From positions 1 through 64,000 of the forward strand of contig ARYC01000373.1 of NCBI GenBank assembly GCA_000711775.1: a stretch of 64,000 nt of DNA. The letters are read 5' to 3'. This DNA comes from Oxytricha trifallax. Taxonomy: Eukaryota; Ciliophora; Spirotrichea; Sporadotrichida; Oxytrichidae. A model generated the notes under the pieces. The model was given only the letters and a program-made list of their open reading frames with translations, did no database searches and was not told where the DNA came from. Of the stretch, positions 22,646 through 34,102 are shown in pieces. Every line of letters starts with the position of its first letter. Within the stretch, counting starts at the first letter, position 1. The position numbers and the translations under genes are program-made.

Positions 22646-24435
22646 AAATGTACTTATAAGTGATCTTTTTGATTTACTCTTCTATATCAAAAGGCTATCC
22701 TTTGATTGGAACCTTTGTAATTCCTGGTAAATCGACCATAGTTAGATCAACTACATATGGAGAGTATATGGTAAGGCTTATAGGTTCATCACTCAAAACC
22801 CCAAAACCCCTTAATGAGTTTTATATGTGTTTTGATTAATGAGGGTAATGTTGGGGATTAGGGTTTCTTTTTGATTTATTTTATTTTTTATGTTAGATTC
22901 AATGTAATTTTTTGTTTTTAAGATGGAGATTTTTATTCTTTTATATTTCATCATCTATACATCTTTATAAATGTTATGTAGATATTTATTAACTTAGAAA
23001 ATTTAAATGAAATTGCATTTTTTGTTTACTTTACTTATTTAACTTGACTATCTAAATTTAATGAAATCTAATTCTTACAATTTCTTGAGACTCCATTTTT
23101 TGAAATTCCTTGGTACTAATTTCGAATAAATCAGGTTGGTACTGGAACCAATTAGGTTTTGAACCATTTTGGAACTTTTCCATTAAAACTTCATTAGTTT
23201 AAAACTAGGAACTAATTAAGTTTTGGTACTATTAAATTGGTACCAATTAAAATTAAACGAATTTAGTACCAGTACTAACTAAATTTAAACAGATTTAGTA
23301 CTAATTTAATGGAATTTATTGGTAAAATTGGAAATCCATCTCTGAAACTTGATACAGTTTTTACTTTCTTTCTCCATTTCTCTATCGAGGGTTGACCTCC
23401 TATAAGATACCCATATTTAATAAGTGTCTTAAAATATATAAAAATTATAAATACAAAATTTTAATATTGATATCCACATAAAACACTTCTGGAACTTAAA
23501 CATTACATGACTGTAAATATTAATCACCTTAAAATCACTCATTTTATGCTTATTTTTTATTTAAGTTTTACTTATGTTACCAAACATTTTTGCATTGGGT
23601 TAAAATATTATAATAAAGAACGCTAGCTATAAGAAATAAAAGTGCTAAATTGATTTTTAAATTAGATTTTTATAAAAACTTAAAAAGTATTCGAGCATAA
23701 ATGCCAATTTTATAGAAAGATGCAATCATTAAATTTCATATATATGATGAGTAAAAGTAAAAACTTATGAAAAAAATTTAAAATAGAAATTAATGTCACT
23801 CAACCTTATAATTTTCATTAAAAAATGCTATAATATACTTACAATATTGAGATGAAATAAGTTGAGTAAAAAAAGATTGATCATATAAAACTTCCATATT
23901 TTCATAAATAGAGTTAAAACGATGCTTCCTAACATAAATAAACCCTAATCCCCAACATTACTCTCATCAATCAAAGCACATATAAAACTGATTAAGGGGT
24001 TTTGGGGTTTTGACTGATGTTTTTATCGCTGCCTGCTATTCTGTTTGTCTGCTCTTCGATCTCCCTTCTAATCTTTTAGAAATCATAAAACTTTTCTCCC
24101 TTTCTGTGCAAAAACTCTCCGTACTCCAAGTTTTCGTTTATCTGGCTACTTGAAGTGTCGATCTAGCTCTGCTCATATGAGCTGCTGCTTGACCCTTATT
24201 TCTTGAGTTGTTCTTTGATCTCAACTCTTCTCAATTGAAGTACTAAGGGGCATCTTGTTACTATACCAGAGCCTCTTGGCAGGAAATCTCTACCCACTAT
24301 TGATTCCAGGACAGAGGATTTACCAGTGGATTGCGAACCTACCACCACGATTTGCGGCAACTCGATTTAGTTTCTCACATTGATTACATTGAAAGCGTCT
24401 TACAGCTTCATCATCATTGGTATTAATTTTTCCAT
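22646..24435 (-). CDS. Dynamin-related GTPase, MDS 1 (5' part, inverted)
   Basis: Starts at ATG 24433-24435 ([16 protein letters not shown]). The P-loop is [12 protein letters not shown], followed by [13 protein letters not shown] (G2) and [10 protein letters not shown] (G3), then it stops at the pointer 22646-22656. A 1.2-kb TBE derivative interrupts it between ..SDKNIS and DEPISLTIY.., with ACT target repeats. Precise loss of that insert keeps the frame. The orientation is opposite to MDS 2, so a DNA inversion is needed to build the gene. The piece encodes about 190 residues. Confidence 0.94.
22794..24012. mobile_element. 1.2-kb non-autonomous TBE deletion derivative
   Basis: Both ends are CAAAACCCCAAAACCCC-type TBE termini with the TBE subterminal repeat. 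ACT flanks both sides (22791-22793, 24013-24015). None of the three TBE genes is present. The interior matches only the non-coding centre of TBEs, including a conserved 27-bp motif (23390-23416, minus strand) and GTACCAATT-type repeats (about 23120-23300). It acts as an IES inside dynamin MDS 1. Confidence 0.9.
23390..23416 (-). promoter_or_regulatory. Conserved 27-bp TBE non-coding motif (copy in mini-TBE)
   Basis: The core TATAGGAGGTCAACC preceded by ATATGGG is shared, with about one change each, by TBE-A (33619-33645), TBE-B (36847-36873) and TBE-C (50400-50426). It lies between the divergently transcribed 22-kDa and zinc-finger/kinase genes. Its survival in an element that has lost all genes suggests a cis role. 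Confidence 0.6.
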
Positions 24436-25032
24436 TTGTTTTATTGTTCTAATTTATTATTAAAATCTATTGGTAAAAGTATTTAGGATTGAAGATTGGT
24501 CTTTAAAGTTTTATGTGTGTCTATTTATTGATGGTAAAATAAAATAATTAGTTAGTTTAACGACACTAAATATGATGATAAATTTCTTAATGTTTTTTAT
24601 AAACGTTATGTATAATATTTACTAAAAATAGAGCAAAACAATAAGATAAATCTTAGCTTAAATTATGAGAGAGTACAATTGTTACACTCAAGCAAATAAA
24701 AATAATTATTAGAGTATAATAAATTGACTGATTAAATATTACAAACAAACTAGAAAGATTAATTTCAATATAATTTAAGTTAACTTGTACATTAAATTTA
24801 AAGTTAATTTTAAAAATATGAAACTTAACAATTCCATTAATTCTAAAAATTACTATTCATAAACAGCTAATCCAGCTCACCCTGTCAACCAAACTATATA
24901 ATATGGCGTTAGTGATTACAATCTTTAAAGTTTAATAAAAATAAACAATTAATATCTATATTAATTGTTCATTTTAATCTAAGCTAAACTAGACCTGGGA
25001 CTTCAAATTATTAAGAAAGTAAAAAGCGATCG
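24436..25032. other. Spacer between dynamin MDS 1 and coiled-coil gene
   Basis: AT-rich and non-coding as far as I can read. It probably includes two nanochromosome ends and leaders. Confidence 0.55.
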
Positions 25033-28000
25033 ATGTCAAATACTCGAGGATATCCTTAATCCCACAATTTTGCGACTGTAGATCACAATTTAGATAGAAT
25101 TGATATAAACACTAGCAAAATACACATTAATGGTCTAGACTCCCCATAGTTTATGAATAATTTGCATTTTAACTACTAAACAAATATTTAAAGTAAAGGG
25201 AGAGCATCTTAGAGTCGAATTGCCAAGGAAAATTAACAAATTTACAAGGAGAGAGGTTTGTTACAAGACAATTATGACATTGTTAATCAGACTATTCAAC
25301 CATAATATAATAGAGATAATTTTCATTCTGTAAGAAACTATAAATATTTTCAAAAAAATAATCCTGGAATAGGTAAATATAAAAAATTAATACAAGATTT
25401 AAAAAATTTTTCAATTATTGATAAAAATGAGAAAACAAAATTATATTGTGACTTAACAAAATTGGTAAATGTAATGCAGATATATTATTACAAAAAGTTT
25501 CAATTAAAAAGTATTTGAATCTCACCCCATCATAAATATTCATTAAACTTATATTTATAGATTCAAGTAAATAACTTTACAAAAGGCAGCAAAGACGCTA
25601 TAAATTTTGATCTGAAGTATGACGAAATGGAACGAGCTTTATCATACAATATTATGAAGTATTTTATTCACAATAATTAAATTATCATTTTAGAGCACAC
25701 AAAACTATTCAATAAGTTGAATAAGAATGTGAACAAAAATTGATCGAAGAAAAAAAGAGATTTAAAGAGAAGGAAAACGATAACAAGTAAAAAATGAAAC
25801 AATTAGTTAGCAAAATTGAGAACGAAAAAGATAAGAGACTATCCGAGTTAACCAATATATCTGAATTAAAGAAAAAGGTAACAATCTAATAGAAGTTAAA
25901 TTTTAAAATTGTAGAATCTTGAGTTAAGAAAGAGGATAAGTGAATTGATATTTGAAAACAATCAACTCTCTGTTTAGTCATAATAGTAATAGGCATAAAT
26001 CTCTACACTATAAAAATAGAATGAGTCTTATACTTCTTAATTTACTGTCTTATAGCAGTAATCTCAATAAAACCAGTAAAAGCTTACTAAGAAACTCTTG
26101 AAAAGAGAAACCTAGCTCGATGAAATTCAAGAATAGCATGACAAATATATTAGGAAACTCCAGAAAGAATTATCAACTCTGTAACTATAAAATAAAGAAC
26201 TCGAGTTTGAGCTATTTTCTTATAAGAAGCAAGGTTAGTTGACAATATAGGATCAGACTGTATATGAAGATAGAATCAAGAAACTTCTCTTGGACTTAGA
26301 ACACCAGTCAAAAAAGTACATTCATGAGATTAATAGCTTACATGAGCAATATCGACCATTTGTGCATAAATGCGGGGAACTAGAGGAAAGAATCAAAGTT
26401 TACTAAGTGGACAGTGAGCATGCAAAATAAAATGAGAGAAATATTAGAAAGGAAAATGTCAGGTTGAAGCTAACCAATGAAGAGATGGCTAAGAAGATTT
26501 AGCAACTTTAAGCAAGTACGAAGTAAAAGCAACAAACTTGCTAGAAGTGCATTCAAATGATGCAAACTATATAGTATAGCGAGACAAACGCCAATCAGAA
26601 AAACAACAACATGCAAACTATCAATTATAATGACACATTGAAGTAAGAGTAAAGATATCAAGAACAAACTAATAATATTGCTAATAATGATGCCAAAACA
26701 TAACCGAAAGATAAGAAAGAAAATCCCAGAAAGCCTAAAATTGAGTAAACTCAGTAGGAATAATAAGTACTTGAAAATTTAGTTGAGAACATTCAGTAAA
26801 ATTCAGCTCTTTGCAATGGTCATATAAGAAGACTGTTTTCCCTAAAGAATATTCTCTTCAAAGGGAATAAAATGATCAGCAAGAATTAAATGATGGATGA
26901 ATTATCAGAGTATGACAATTTAATTCGAGCAATGGGAGCTCTATTTTACACAAGCAAAAAAATGGGTGATTAAATACCATGCATTTTCTAAGCTTGGAAA
27001 GAGTACTCATTTGAAATGAGAGCCAATAAAATTAGAAATCTCCTCTCTGAATCCCAAGTTTAAAATGTCAAGTAAATGAAAGCTCACTAATCTCATAATT
27101 AAAATGATTCAATAAACTAACGGGACAATATGTCTGGCACATAATAGTTCAAGCAAGCTCTGGGCAGTCAGGGGATGACAATTTAGTATTATGAAAACAA
27201 CTAATCAGAGGACTATTTTGAAGACAACGAAGATATCAACGCTGGAGAGGAAGAGGAATTTATGAAGGTGGGAAACTCAAATTAATCATACTCTATTTTA
27301 CCAGTTAACAACCTCAAAGCCACAGATGGCAGACAAGACAGTTAGTATGAAGACGGAGAGGAGGAAGATATTTCAATTGATGACGACGATGACGATATTC
27401 AATAAGATAATCAATAGGAAGAGAAACTTAATATTTGTAACAAACATTTTATATAAACAATAAAAATGGGATTTCAATGAAGATGATCCAGAGGTATAGA
27501 ATGCCAAGTTGCTTGAAAAGTACGCTCAGATGTAGGGAGTAACTATGGATCAAATGATGAACAACTTGTAAGATAACGAAGGCCAGACCCCTGATGAGAA
27601 CCAGCAAATGATATTTGTAGACGAAGACGGTTAAGAAATCGACCATCAGACAGTAATGATGATGATGAACTAAGAAGGTCTAGTCCAAGGACCTGACGGC
27701 CAATTTTACTACAGAGACGATAACGAAGATATAGATCAACAGCAGCAATATGATGATGACGATGATTTAGAGGAAGAGGATTTAAACTACTAGGATATCA
27801 TCACTGCAGACGACTTCATTAATGATGATGAGGAGGCACAGGCTAAACTCCTCAAAGAAAAGTAAAAACTAAAGGAGAAAATTCTTCACTAACCAAGCAC
27901 TTCAAACGATGGTAGTTCTCAGAGAAAAGCTAACAAGAGGGTCAATTAACTTGCTTATTACGTTAAAATAGATTAAAATTTATATTTGAAACAAATAAAT

Positions 28001-28090
28001 TTAACAATATATATATATATATATATATTAGAATTATATTACGAGGAGATGGACGAAGATGGAAATTTGTGCTTATATGAAAAGAGATGA
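25033..28090 (+). CDS. Large acidic coiled-coil protein, function unknown
   Basis: Starts ATG 25033 (MSNTRGYPQSHNFATVDHN) and ends TGA 28088-28090. A polar N terminus is followed by long heptad-type stretches (LDEIQEQHDKYIRKLQKEL, KKLLLDLEHQSKKYIHEIN), then a helical segment (DNLIRAMGALFYTSKKMGD) and an acidic tail with runs of Asp/Glu and Gln. It may be a cytoskeletal or basal-body scaffold, but no family is recognised. Several introns or IESs interrupt it (around 25370-25560, 25690, 25877-25915, 27435). The best resolved IES is 27963-28043 (pointer TATTACG). It contains a (TA)n microsatellite. The exact exon map is not fully solved. Confidence 0.7.
27963..28043. other. IES with TA microsatellite (81 bp, pointer TATTACG)
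   Basis: TATTACG lies at 27956-27962 and 28037-28043. The join gives ..LAYYEEMDEDGNLC... About 11 TA units lie inside (28000-28028). Confidence 0.82.
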
Positions 28091-28690
28091 ATTAAGTTTT
28101 ACTTCTGATTTGATATATATTTTTCGAATTTTAATCAATATTTAATATAACTTATGCATAAAAATATCAATAAATTGTCTCATAATGAAATCAAATTTTT
28201 AAAAGGATTAATATATTGAAAACAGCATAATTGCCACAGCTATTTTGCCTCATTCTTAGTTTTAATGTATAAGTGATGTCAAATTTCCTAATTCATCTAT
28301 GTTTAAATCAAAATTGATTTTATTTCTATCTTTTTCTCTTTGATTTATGTTTTAATTTAAAATGTGTGTCTACATCATATTACCTGAGTTGATAGCCCAG
28401 TTTAAATATATTAAATTTACTTTAAGTTATTGAAATTCATTTAATAAATAAATTAAAAAAAAACACAACATATAAGATTATACAGTTGATGTTATTGGAC
28501 TTAAAGAAATTAGTTAAATTTTATGTGCTACTACTATTATTCTTCTAGTTTTCTTAAGAATACAAAATCTTGTAAGTGCCTGATTTTTCGAAGTTAAAAA
28601 CTATGTTTTAGTTCGAATTATCAATATGCACGATTTGTTAGGTTGTATTGTTAGAGGAATTATTTTTATTGGAAGGTTGTTTCTTCTTTT
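28091..28690. other. Spacer downstream of convergent genes
   Basis: AT-rich interval between the coiled-coil stop and the K+ channel stop. No further gene seen. Confidence 0.55.
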
Positions 28691-31174
28691 TCAAGGATTA
28701 CAATAAATAGAAAATAAATACTTTTTAAATATCCATTCATGTATGAAAGTATATTCTTGATAATTATTTAAAAATTACTTTTTGAGAGTAATTCTCTTCG
28801 CTAATAAATTATTAGCATTATCATTTTTCTTGGTGCCTGATGAATAAATATTCATTAATGAATCTTCACGGCTTGATATCATTTATTGCAGACTTGTTTT
28901 ATTCCAAGCCTACTGCTGCCATTGAAAATCTGCTTGCCTGTTTTACTTATGATTTCTATTTAGAGATTAGATTGAAGTCTAGTCGTCGAAGAACTAATCT
29001 TTCGTGAGATCTTCAATTGAATCTTCAGCAAAACATTTAGAGGATTTGACGCAAAATTTCTTTATTCGTGCGTTAGAACCAATACCCTTTAGAGGCCTAA
29101 TGTTTTTCTGTGATTTTTTAGGACTGTTAATCCCTTTTAGTTAGGGATAAATCTCCGACTTTTACTTTAATTAAGCTAGAGTAAGGTCAAATTCTTTTAC
29201 TCTGTCCTCGTCATTTGTTTGGCTTTGAAATTTCTGTTTCATGTTTGCTAATGCATATTTAGGTGCTATGATTCAATTATGGCTTAGTAATGAAAAATTA
29301 CAGATTTAATATCCACTCATTTTTCTAAGATGGTATGTTAGGTTTAATAATGAGCACAGATTAGCGTTTACTGTTCTTTTAATTCTATATCACTACTTTA
29401 GCCTGACCTTAATTATTTATAATATCATTTAAGTTTTGATAATCAGCCTATGATTAAAGTTTTTGCAAATGTACTGCTTTTGATGGTTACTTAACTGAAA
29501 TTCTCTTAGTTTTTTGTTGTAGCTTTAGCAACCTATCAAATTGTAAAACTTCATCGTCGTCTTCATATCCGTTCTCTTCTTGATCTTCTTCTATTTCTTC
29601 TAAGTAACAATGCATCCCAAAAGGAAGCTTCGATTGAAACATTTCTAAAATCTTACTTCTGAAGTCTTCTTAGGATTTTGAATCTTCTTCAGACTACCCT
29701 GACTCTGTGTTGCTCGTTTGTGAAGAATTAGAATCTTTCAAAGAAATTGATTGTTTCTTTTTTTACATCTCAGAATTATCCTAAATCTATATTCGGGGAG
29801 ACTTTGTCCTTGCACTAGAATTCACTTTTTAAGAGTAAGCTGCTTCAAAGTAATTAGTGTAAGTAGAAGAAATGTTTTACATTTTCATGTTTTCATCTTT
29901 AAGTAAATCCATTTTTGTGTTGGCTGTAGAAGTATACTTTTACTATTCTCTTGCCTATTAATGAAAATCTTGAGCAGTTTTCTTTGCCTTCCTTGTTTAT
30001 GTTTTCGAGTAGGTTGACATAGATTTGTATTTATGAAATTAATCTATTTAAATCGATGTTCTAGGAGCAATAAGATCCTTATCATAAAATTAAGTATTTT
30101 TATCCTAAAAAGAGTCATTTAGTTGTTCATCCTCAAAAATGTTTTACTTCTTTTATATTTTATTGTAGTATATTTTCAAATTACCCTAAATTTTATAAAA
30201 TTTATTGCAGTCAATTGAAATATGTCCTCTTCTGTAACATACATAGCACTATATACGCATTTCACTGTATAAACATTTATAAAATATAATTAACTTGTAA
30301 TCTTTGGTAATGTTGTTATGTCTTGCTTAAATTGTATAATACATGCTCTAACAAAAGTATGAGAATAAAATTAAATTCTTACAATTGCTTGAGGGAATTA
30401 AGAGGCAATTTCGAGGAATAATTGTCTCTTGATTGTTAAGCAATCTGTGAAATCTCTACTTTTAGCAGTACAAAGTCTAGGCTAATCTAAAATAAAGCCT
30501 ATTTCTCCAAAATGGTCATCTTTCTAAACGGTTTGTTAATAAAAGTTGATATTTTACAAATAAATCATTGATATAGGTGTGACTTTGCTTATGTAATATG
30601 CAGACTTTGCCTTGAATAATAAAGAAAATCTCATCACCCAAATCTTTCTCAACAAAAATATTCTCGTCAACTGAGTAGCTCTTCTTGTTGAATATAAGAG
30701 TAAGTTGTGATAGAAAATCAGTATCAAACATTTAAAACAAAGGCGTAGCATGAAGTGTTTATCCATTCAAATAGACAGTTATCTTATTTTTCAAATCTTC
30801 ATTAAGCAAACTCATTACTTCTTCCTCGTCAATTTTCATTTTCTTTTTTGACTCCCAAACAAATTGGAGGTATTTATTGATCTTTCTGATAAGTTCAATA
30901 GGCATAGACTTTGATTGTAAATATTGATTTACATAAGTCATTTTCTCTCTAAATACAGGATCATGTAAAAAGATTATTTGAATATACCTGTAGTTCGTTG
31001 CTAGCATATTGTACCTTGATACTATATGACCAATGTCGTTAATTATAAAAGCATAAATTGATGCAGATATCAGCATGACTTTAAAATATAAAATAAAAAC
31101 TAATGACTAAGATTGCAATCAATCTCTCTTGTGTGGTTTGAGGCTTGATGTCTCCATATCCTACTGTTGCCATT
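28691..31174 (-). CDS. CNG/EAG-type K+ channel, 3' part (filter, S6, cNMP domain)
   Basis: Begins at the transposon border with MATVGYGDIKP, the K+ selectivity filter. An S6-like segment follows (ILVMLISASIYAFIINDIGH), then a C-linker and a cyclic-nucleotide-binding domain (NIFVEKDLGDEIFFIIQGKV; HFGEIGFIL). Next come a CCHC zinc knuckle (CYVCYRRGHISIDC) and a long Ser/Gln/Lys-rich tail to TGA 28691-28693. IES 31081-31108 (pointer AGTCAT on the coding strand) is resolved. At least one other junction (about 30540-30555, inside the cNMP domain) is present. This is probably a plasma or ciliary membrane channel. Confidence 0.92.
31081..31108. other. K+ channel IES (28 bp)
   Basis: ATGACT lies at 31075-31080 and 31103-31108. 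The join restores ..AILVMLISASIYAF.. in S6. Among the shortest IESs in the window. Confidence 0.85.
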
Positions 31175-31287
31175 CAAAACCCCAAAACCCCTTAGTGAGG
31201 TTTATAAGTGCTTTGATTAGTAGGGTAAAGTTGGGGTCTTATTGAGGATAGTAGAGAAATTTGGCCAGTTTGCAAAATCAGAAATAG

Positions 31288-32327
31288 AAATTATTGATTT
31301 TTCTGATCTATTTATGATGATAAATATTTAGATTTACTGCTTAAGCTTAGGTATGATTCGAGTATTAATATAGACTAACTAAAATCAGTGATGAATTATT
31401 GTGCGATTGCAAAGCTATTGTGAAAGAATGCTTCAACTTTAAGGTATCACTGCTTGCTAGGTGTTTAGCATTTCAATTCTAGTTCTTGATAACATCCTGC
31501 AAGAAGATAAAAGTTCTCTTAGTAGCATATTGACTTTCTCTGCGATTCTCAGACTCTTAAGTATTGGGTACACTTCCCACTTGACTTACGAGCAGTGATG
31601 TTTCCTCGAAAGTTTCCTGACACGCGCATCTCTTCATAAACTATCGCAAATATTTATAGAAGGAATGGTATTACTTTCAAGACTGTCTACAGAGTCAATA
31701 GAGTGATTGATTTTACAGTGCCATATTATAGTAATAGTTTAAACTATAGATATATGATTAAATGCAGAGGGCTATAGATAATAACATCATGTTTATACAC
31801 GATGATGAAGCAATGTTTACATTCAACACCTTTATTAATAAGTCTTGGTACAAAAAGTATGATAATATAGAAGTGTATAACTAAAGGTAAAGGTTGTCAC
31901 TCATGCAATTTTAGCTGGTATTAGTGAAGATTAATGCTTAGAAACATATGTTATTCACGCTCGCTCTATTAAGAGAGAGAGAGCAGTATATAGAGTTCTT
32001 ACATAAACTAAGAGATCAGTACAACAATCAAGTGATCATCCTGTTTGTTGATAACCTATCAGTTCATAAGACAAAGGAGTCTAAGAAAGCTTATGAAGAG
32101 TTAAACATATCTCCTATGAATAACGTTCCTTACAATCCACAATTTAATGGAATCGAATTCTACTGGAGTTAGATTAAGACTAGCTACAAGAAGTTACTGT
32201 TATATCACATCGATACAGTAGATCTCAAACAGATTAGTTGCAAGAGAGTGTGTAAAGACTAGACTACGATATGTGCAAGAAAGGGTCGAATGAATGTTTA
32301 TTTATAAGTGTTAGACTTAAATGAATG
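31288..32327 (+). pseudogene. TBE-A transposase (decayed)
   Basis: Clear homology to the TBE transposase (LKYWVHFPLD, RRNGITFKTV, FVDNLSVHKTKES, NGIEFYW). The start codon position has ATC in place of the ATG seen in B, C and D. An in-frame TGA lies in the first third, and there is frame loss around the first catalytic Asp. Not functional. Confidence 0.85.
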
Positions 32328-32334
32328 AATCATT

Positions 32335-33124
32335 TCACATATCAAACGAGCTCTTAAATAGATTCAGTTTTTCTTTCTTTTCTTCATCTGGTGCTTAACT
32401 AGGACCCATGTTTCTTCTCTTTGTACCGGCACCAGCATCTATTTTAATTTCATCAGGCTTTTAAACTTCATTATAAAGTCTCTTGCTAAGTTAATGAATG
32501 GTTTGAGACTTTCTCTCTGTGAAACTTTGCATTCTCTTTCATTAGAAATAAACCACTTCCAGGTTTCCCTAAAAAGTTATAAATCAAAAGCTTACTAGAG
32601 AGATAAGGATGCTTTTTAAGCTCTGCTAGCCAGGTCTCGCTTATTATTATTCCTTTCTTCTTTTAATCTTCAGAAGAAATAGAGTAGTATTTCTTGTGAA
32701 CTTCTTCAATGTTCTCTCTCAAATAATCCTCTTTTATTGTACCAAGAACACCATAGAAGATGTTTCTTTCAGGTAACTTATTTGAGAGTTACTTCTTGCT
32801 AGGAAGGTAAATAACAACTTCCTCATCTTTCATTTCATCCTCGTAGAGATTTGTGACTGAAATCTCTGGGTAGTTAGGCATTTCAATCAGTTTGATTTCT
32901 TTGTTTTTAAAAGCTTTCTTCTCCTCGCAGAGTATTGCTTTTAAGAATGATATTTTAGTACCTTCCATCGTTGGAAGGAAAAGACCAACTGTATACATCG
33001 TTGATTAACATCAATTTATTTTACCATGCTAAGTAAGGTCTCGATAGAGATCCTCCTTGCTTCTGAATCTTGAGATCATTTCTTGAGCCTCAACCCTTTT
33101 CATTTGTTCATTGAATGATTCCAT
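32335..33124 (-). pseudogene. TBE-A 22-kDa-class gene (slightly decayed)
   Basis: Start ATG is at 33124 (MESFNEQMKRVEAQEM). The GLFLPTMEGTKISFL motif, NYPEISVTNLYEDE and NKLPERN are all present. Introns of 36 and 27 bases sit at the family positions. A net single-base loss in the C-terminal third disturbs the frame. Confidence 0.75.
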
Positions 33125-33140
33125 CTTTTCGTTTCTACTA

Positions 33141-33555
33141 TTGTAGGAATACACTTGATTTGGGAAAAATATTAATAATTAATAAATAAAGTATTAAATT
33201 CGTGGCAGTTAACTTTGTCCTAGCCTAGACAATATGGTACTTGTTCGATTGAGAATTCAAAATCAGCTGGACTTTACTATTGGCGGTACCCCTCTATCTC
33301 ACCCATAAAGCGAGATAAATCGATTTTAATTTTGGGTGATTTGTTTAGTTGTTTTTAATGAATAAATTAAAGTCGAGTTAACTCGCTCCAGAGATGCGAT
33401 AGAGGGGTACCGCCAATAGTAAAGTCCAGCTGATTTTGAATTTCCTATCGAACAAGTACCATATTGTTAGGGTTTCCAGAAAGTTAACTGCAAATAATTT
33501 AAATTATTAATAATTTTATTTTAATTAATTTTCCCAAATTAATGTATTCCTACAA
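33141..33555. mobile_element. Foldback MITE 1 (415 bp, TA target)
   Basis: Ends TTGTAGGAATACA...TGTATTCCTACAA, flanked by TA on both sides (33139-33140, 33556-33557). Almost the whole element is one imperfect palindrome. The arms share GGACTTTACTATTGGCGGTA with MITE2. Inserted in TBE-A just 5' of its 22-kDa start. Confidence 0.9.
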
Positions 33556-33618
33556 TAATGAATTTCAAGTTTTAATTATAGACTTCTAGATCCTATTCTT
33601 TAAAATCTTACTATTAAA

Positions 33619-33645
33619 ATATGGGCAACTTATAGGAGGTCAACC
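33619..33645 (+). promoter_or_regulatory. Conserved 27-bp TBE motif, copy in TBE-A
   Basis: Same motif as in copies B, C and the mini-TBE, between the divergent genes. It may be a promoter or a transposase/zinc-finger binding site. Confidence 0.55.
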
Positions 33646-34102
33646 CTGTAAAGATACGTGGAGAAAGTTCGCAGAGGCTGTAACAAACTTCAGAGATGGA
33701 GCTCTATTTTTTTATCAATTTAGTTCAATTAAGTTAATATTAAATTTGTTTAAATTTAATTAGTTCCGGTACTAAATACGTTTAAGTTTAATTTGTACCA
33801 ATTTAATATTGTACCAAAACTTAATTAGAACCTAGTTTAATCCAGTGAAGTTTTAATGGAAAAGTTCCAATCCTGGTTCAAAACTTAATTGGAAACTATA
33901 CCAACCTTTTACTTTATCTGAGTTGGAACCAGAATCAAAATTATTAAGAATCAAATAGCAAAAATTATAGTTATAAACTGAGTATATATATGAAGTCTTA
34001 GAGCTGAGATCAAACCATCATTAATGCTGTAGCAACTCCTACATAGTCCAGCTATAGAGGTTGTAAAAGCTTTATAATAGAAATTTAAATTTGAATTTAA
34101 AC

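Noticed and set aside
22794-22811. CCCCAAAACCCC tracts here and at the other element borders as chromosome ends (telomeres)
   Set aside because: All occur as inverted pairs bounding transposon-sized segments with ANT target repeats, so they are TBE termini and not chromosome ends.
28000-28030. TA repeat as a separate functional element
   Set aside because: It is a simple microsatellite inside a resolved IES. A similar TA run at 34190-34210 lies in decayed TBE-A.
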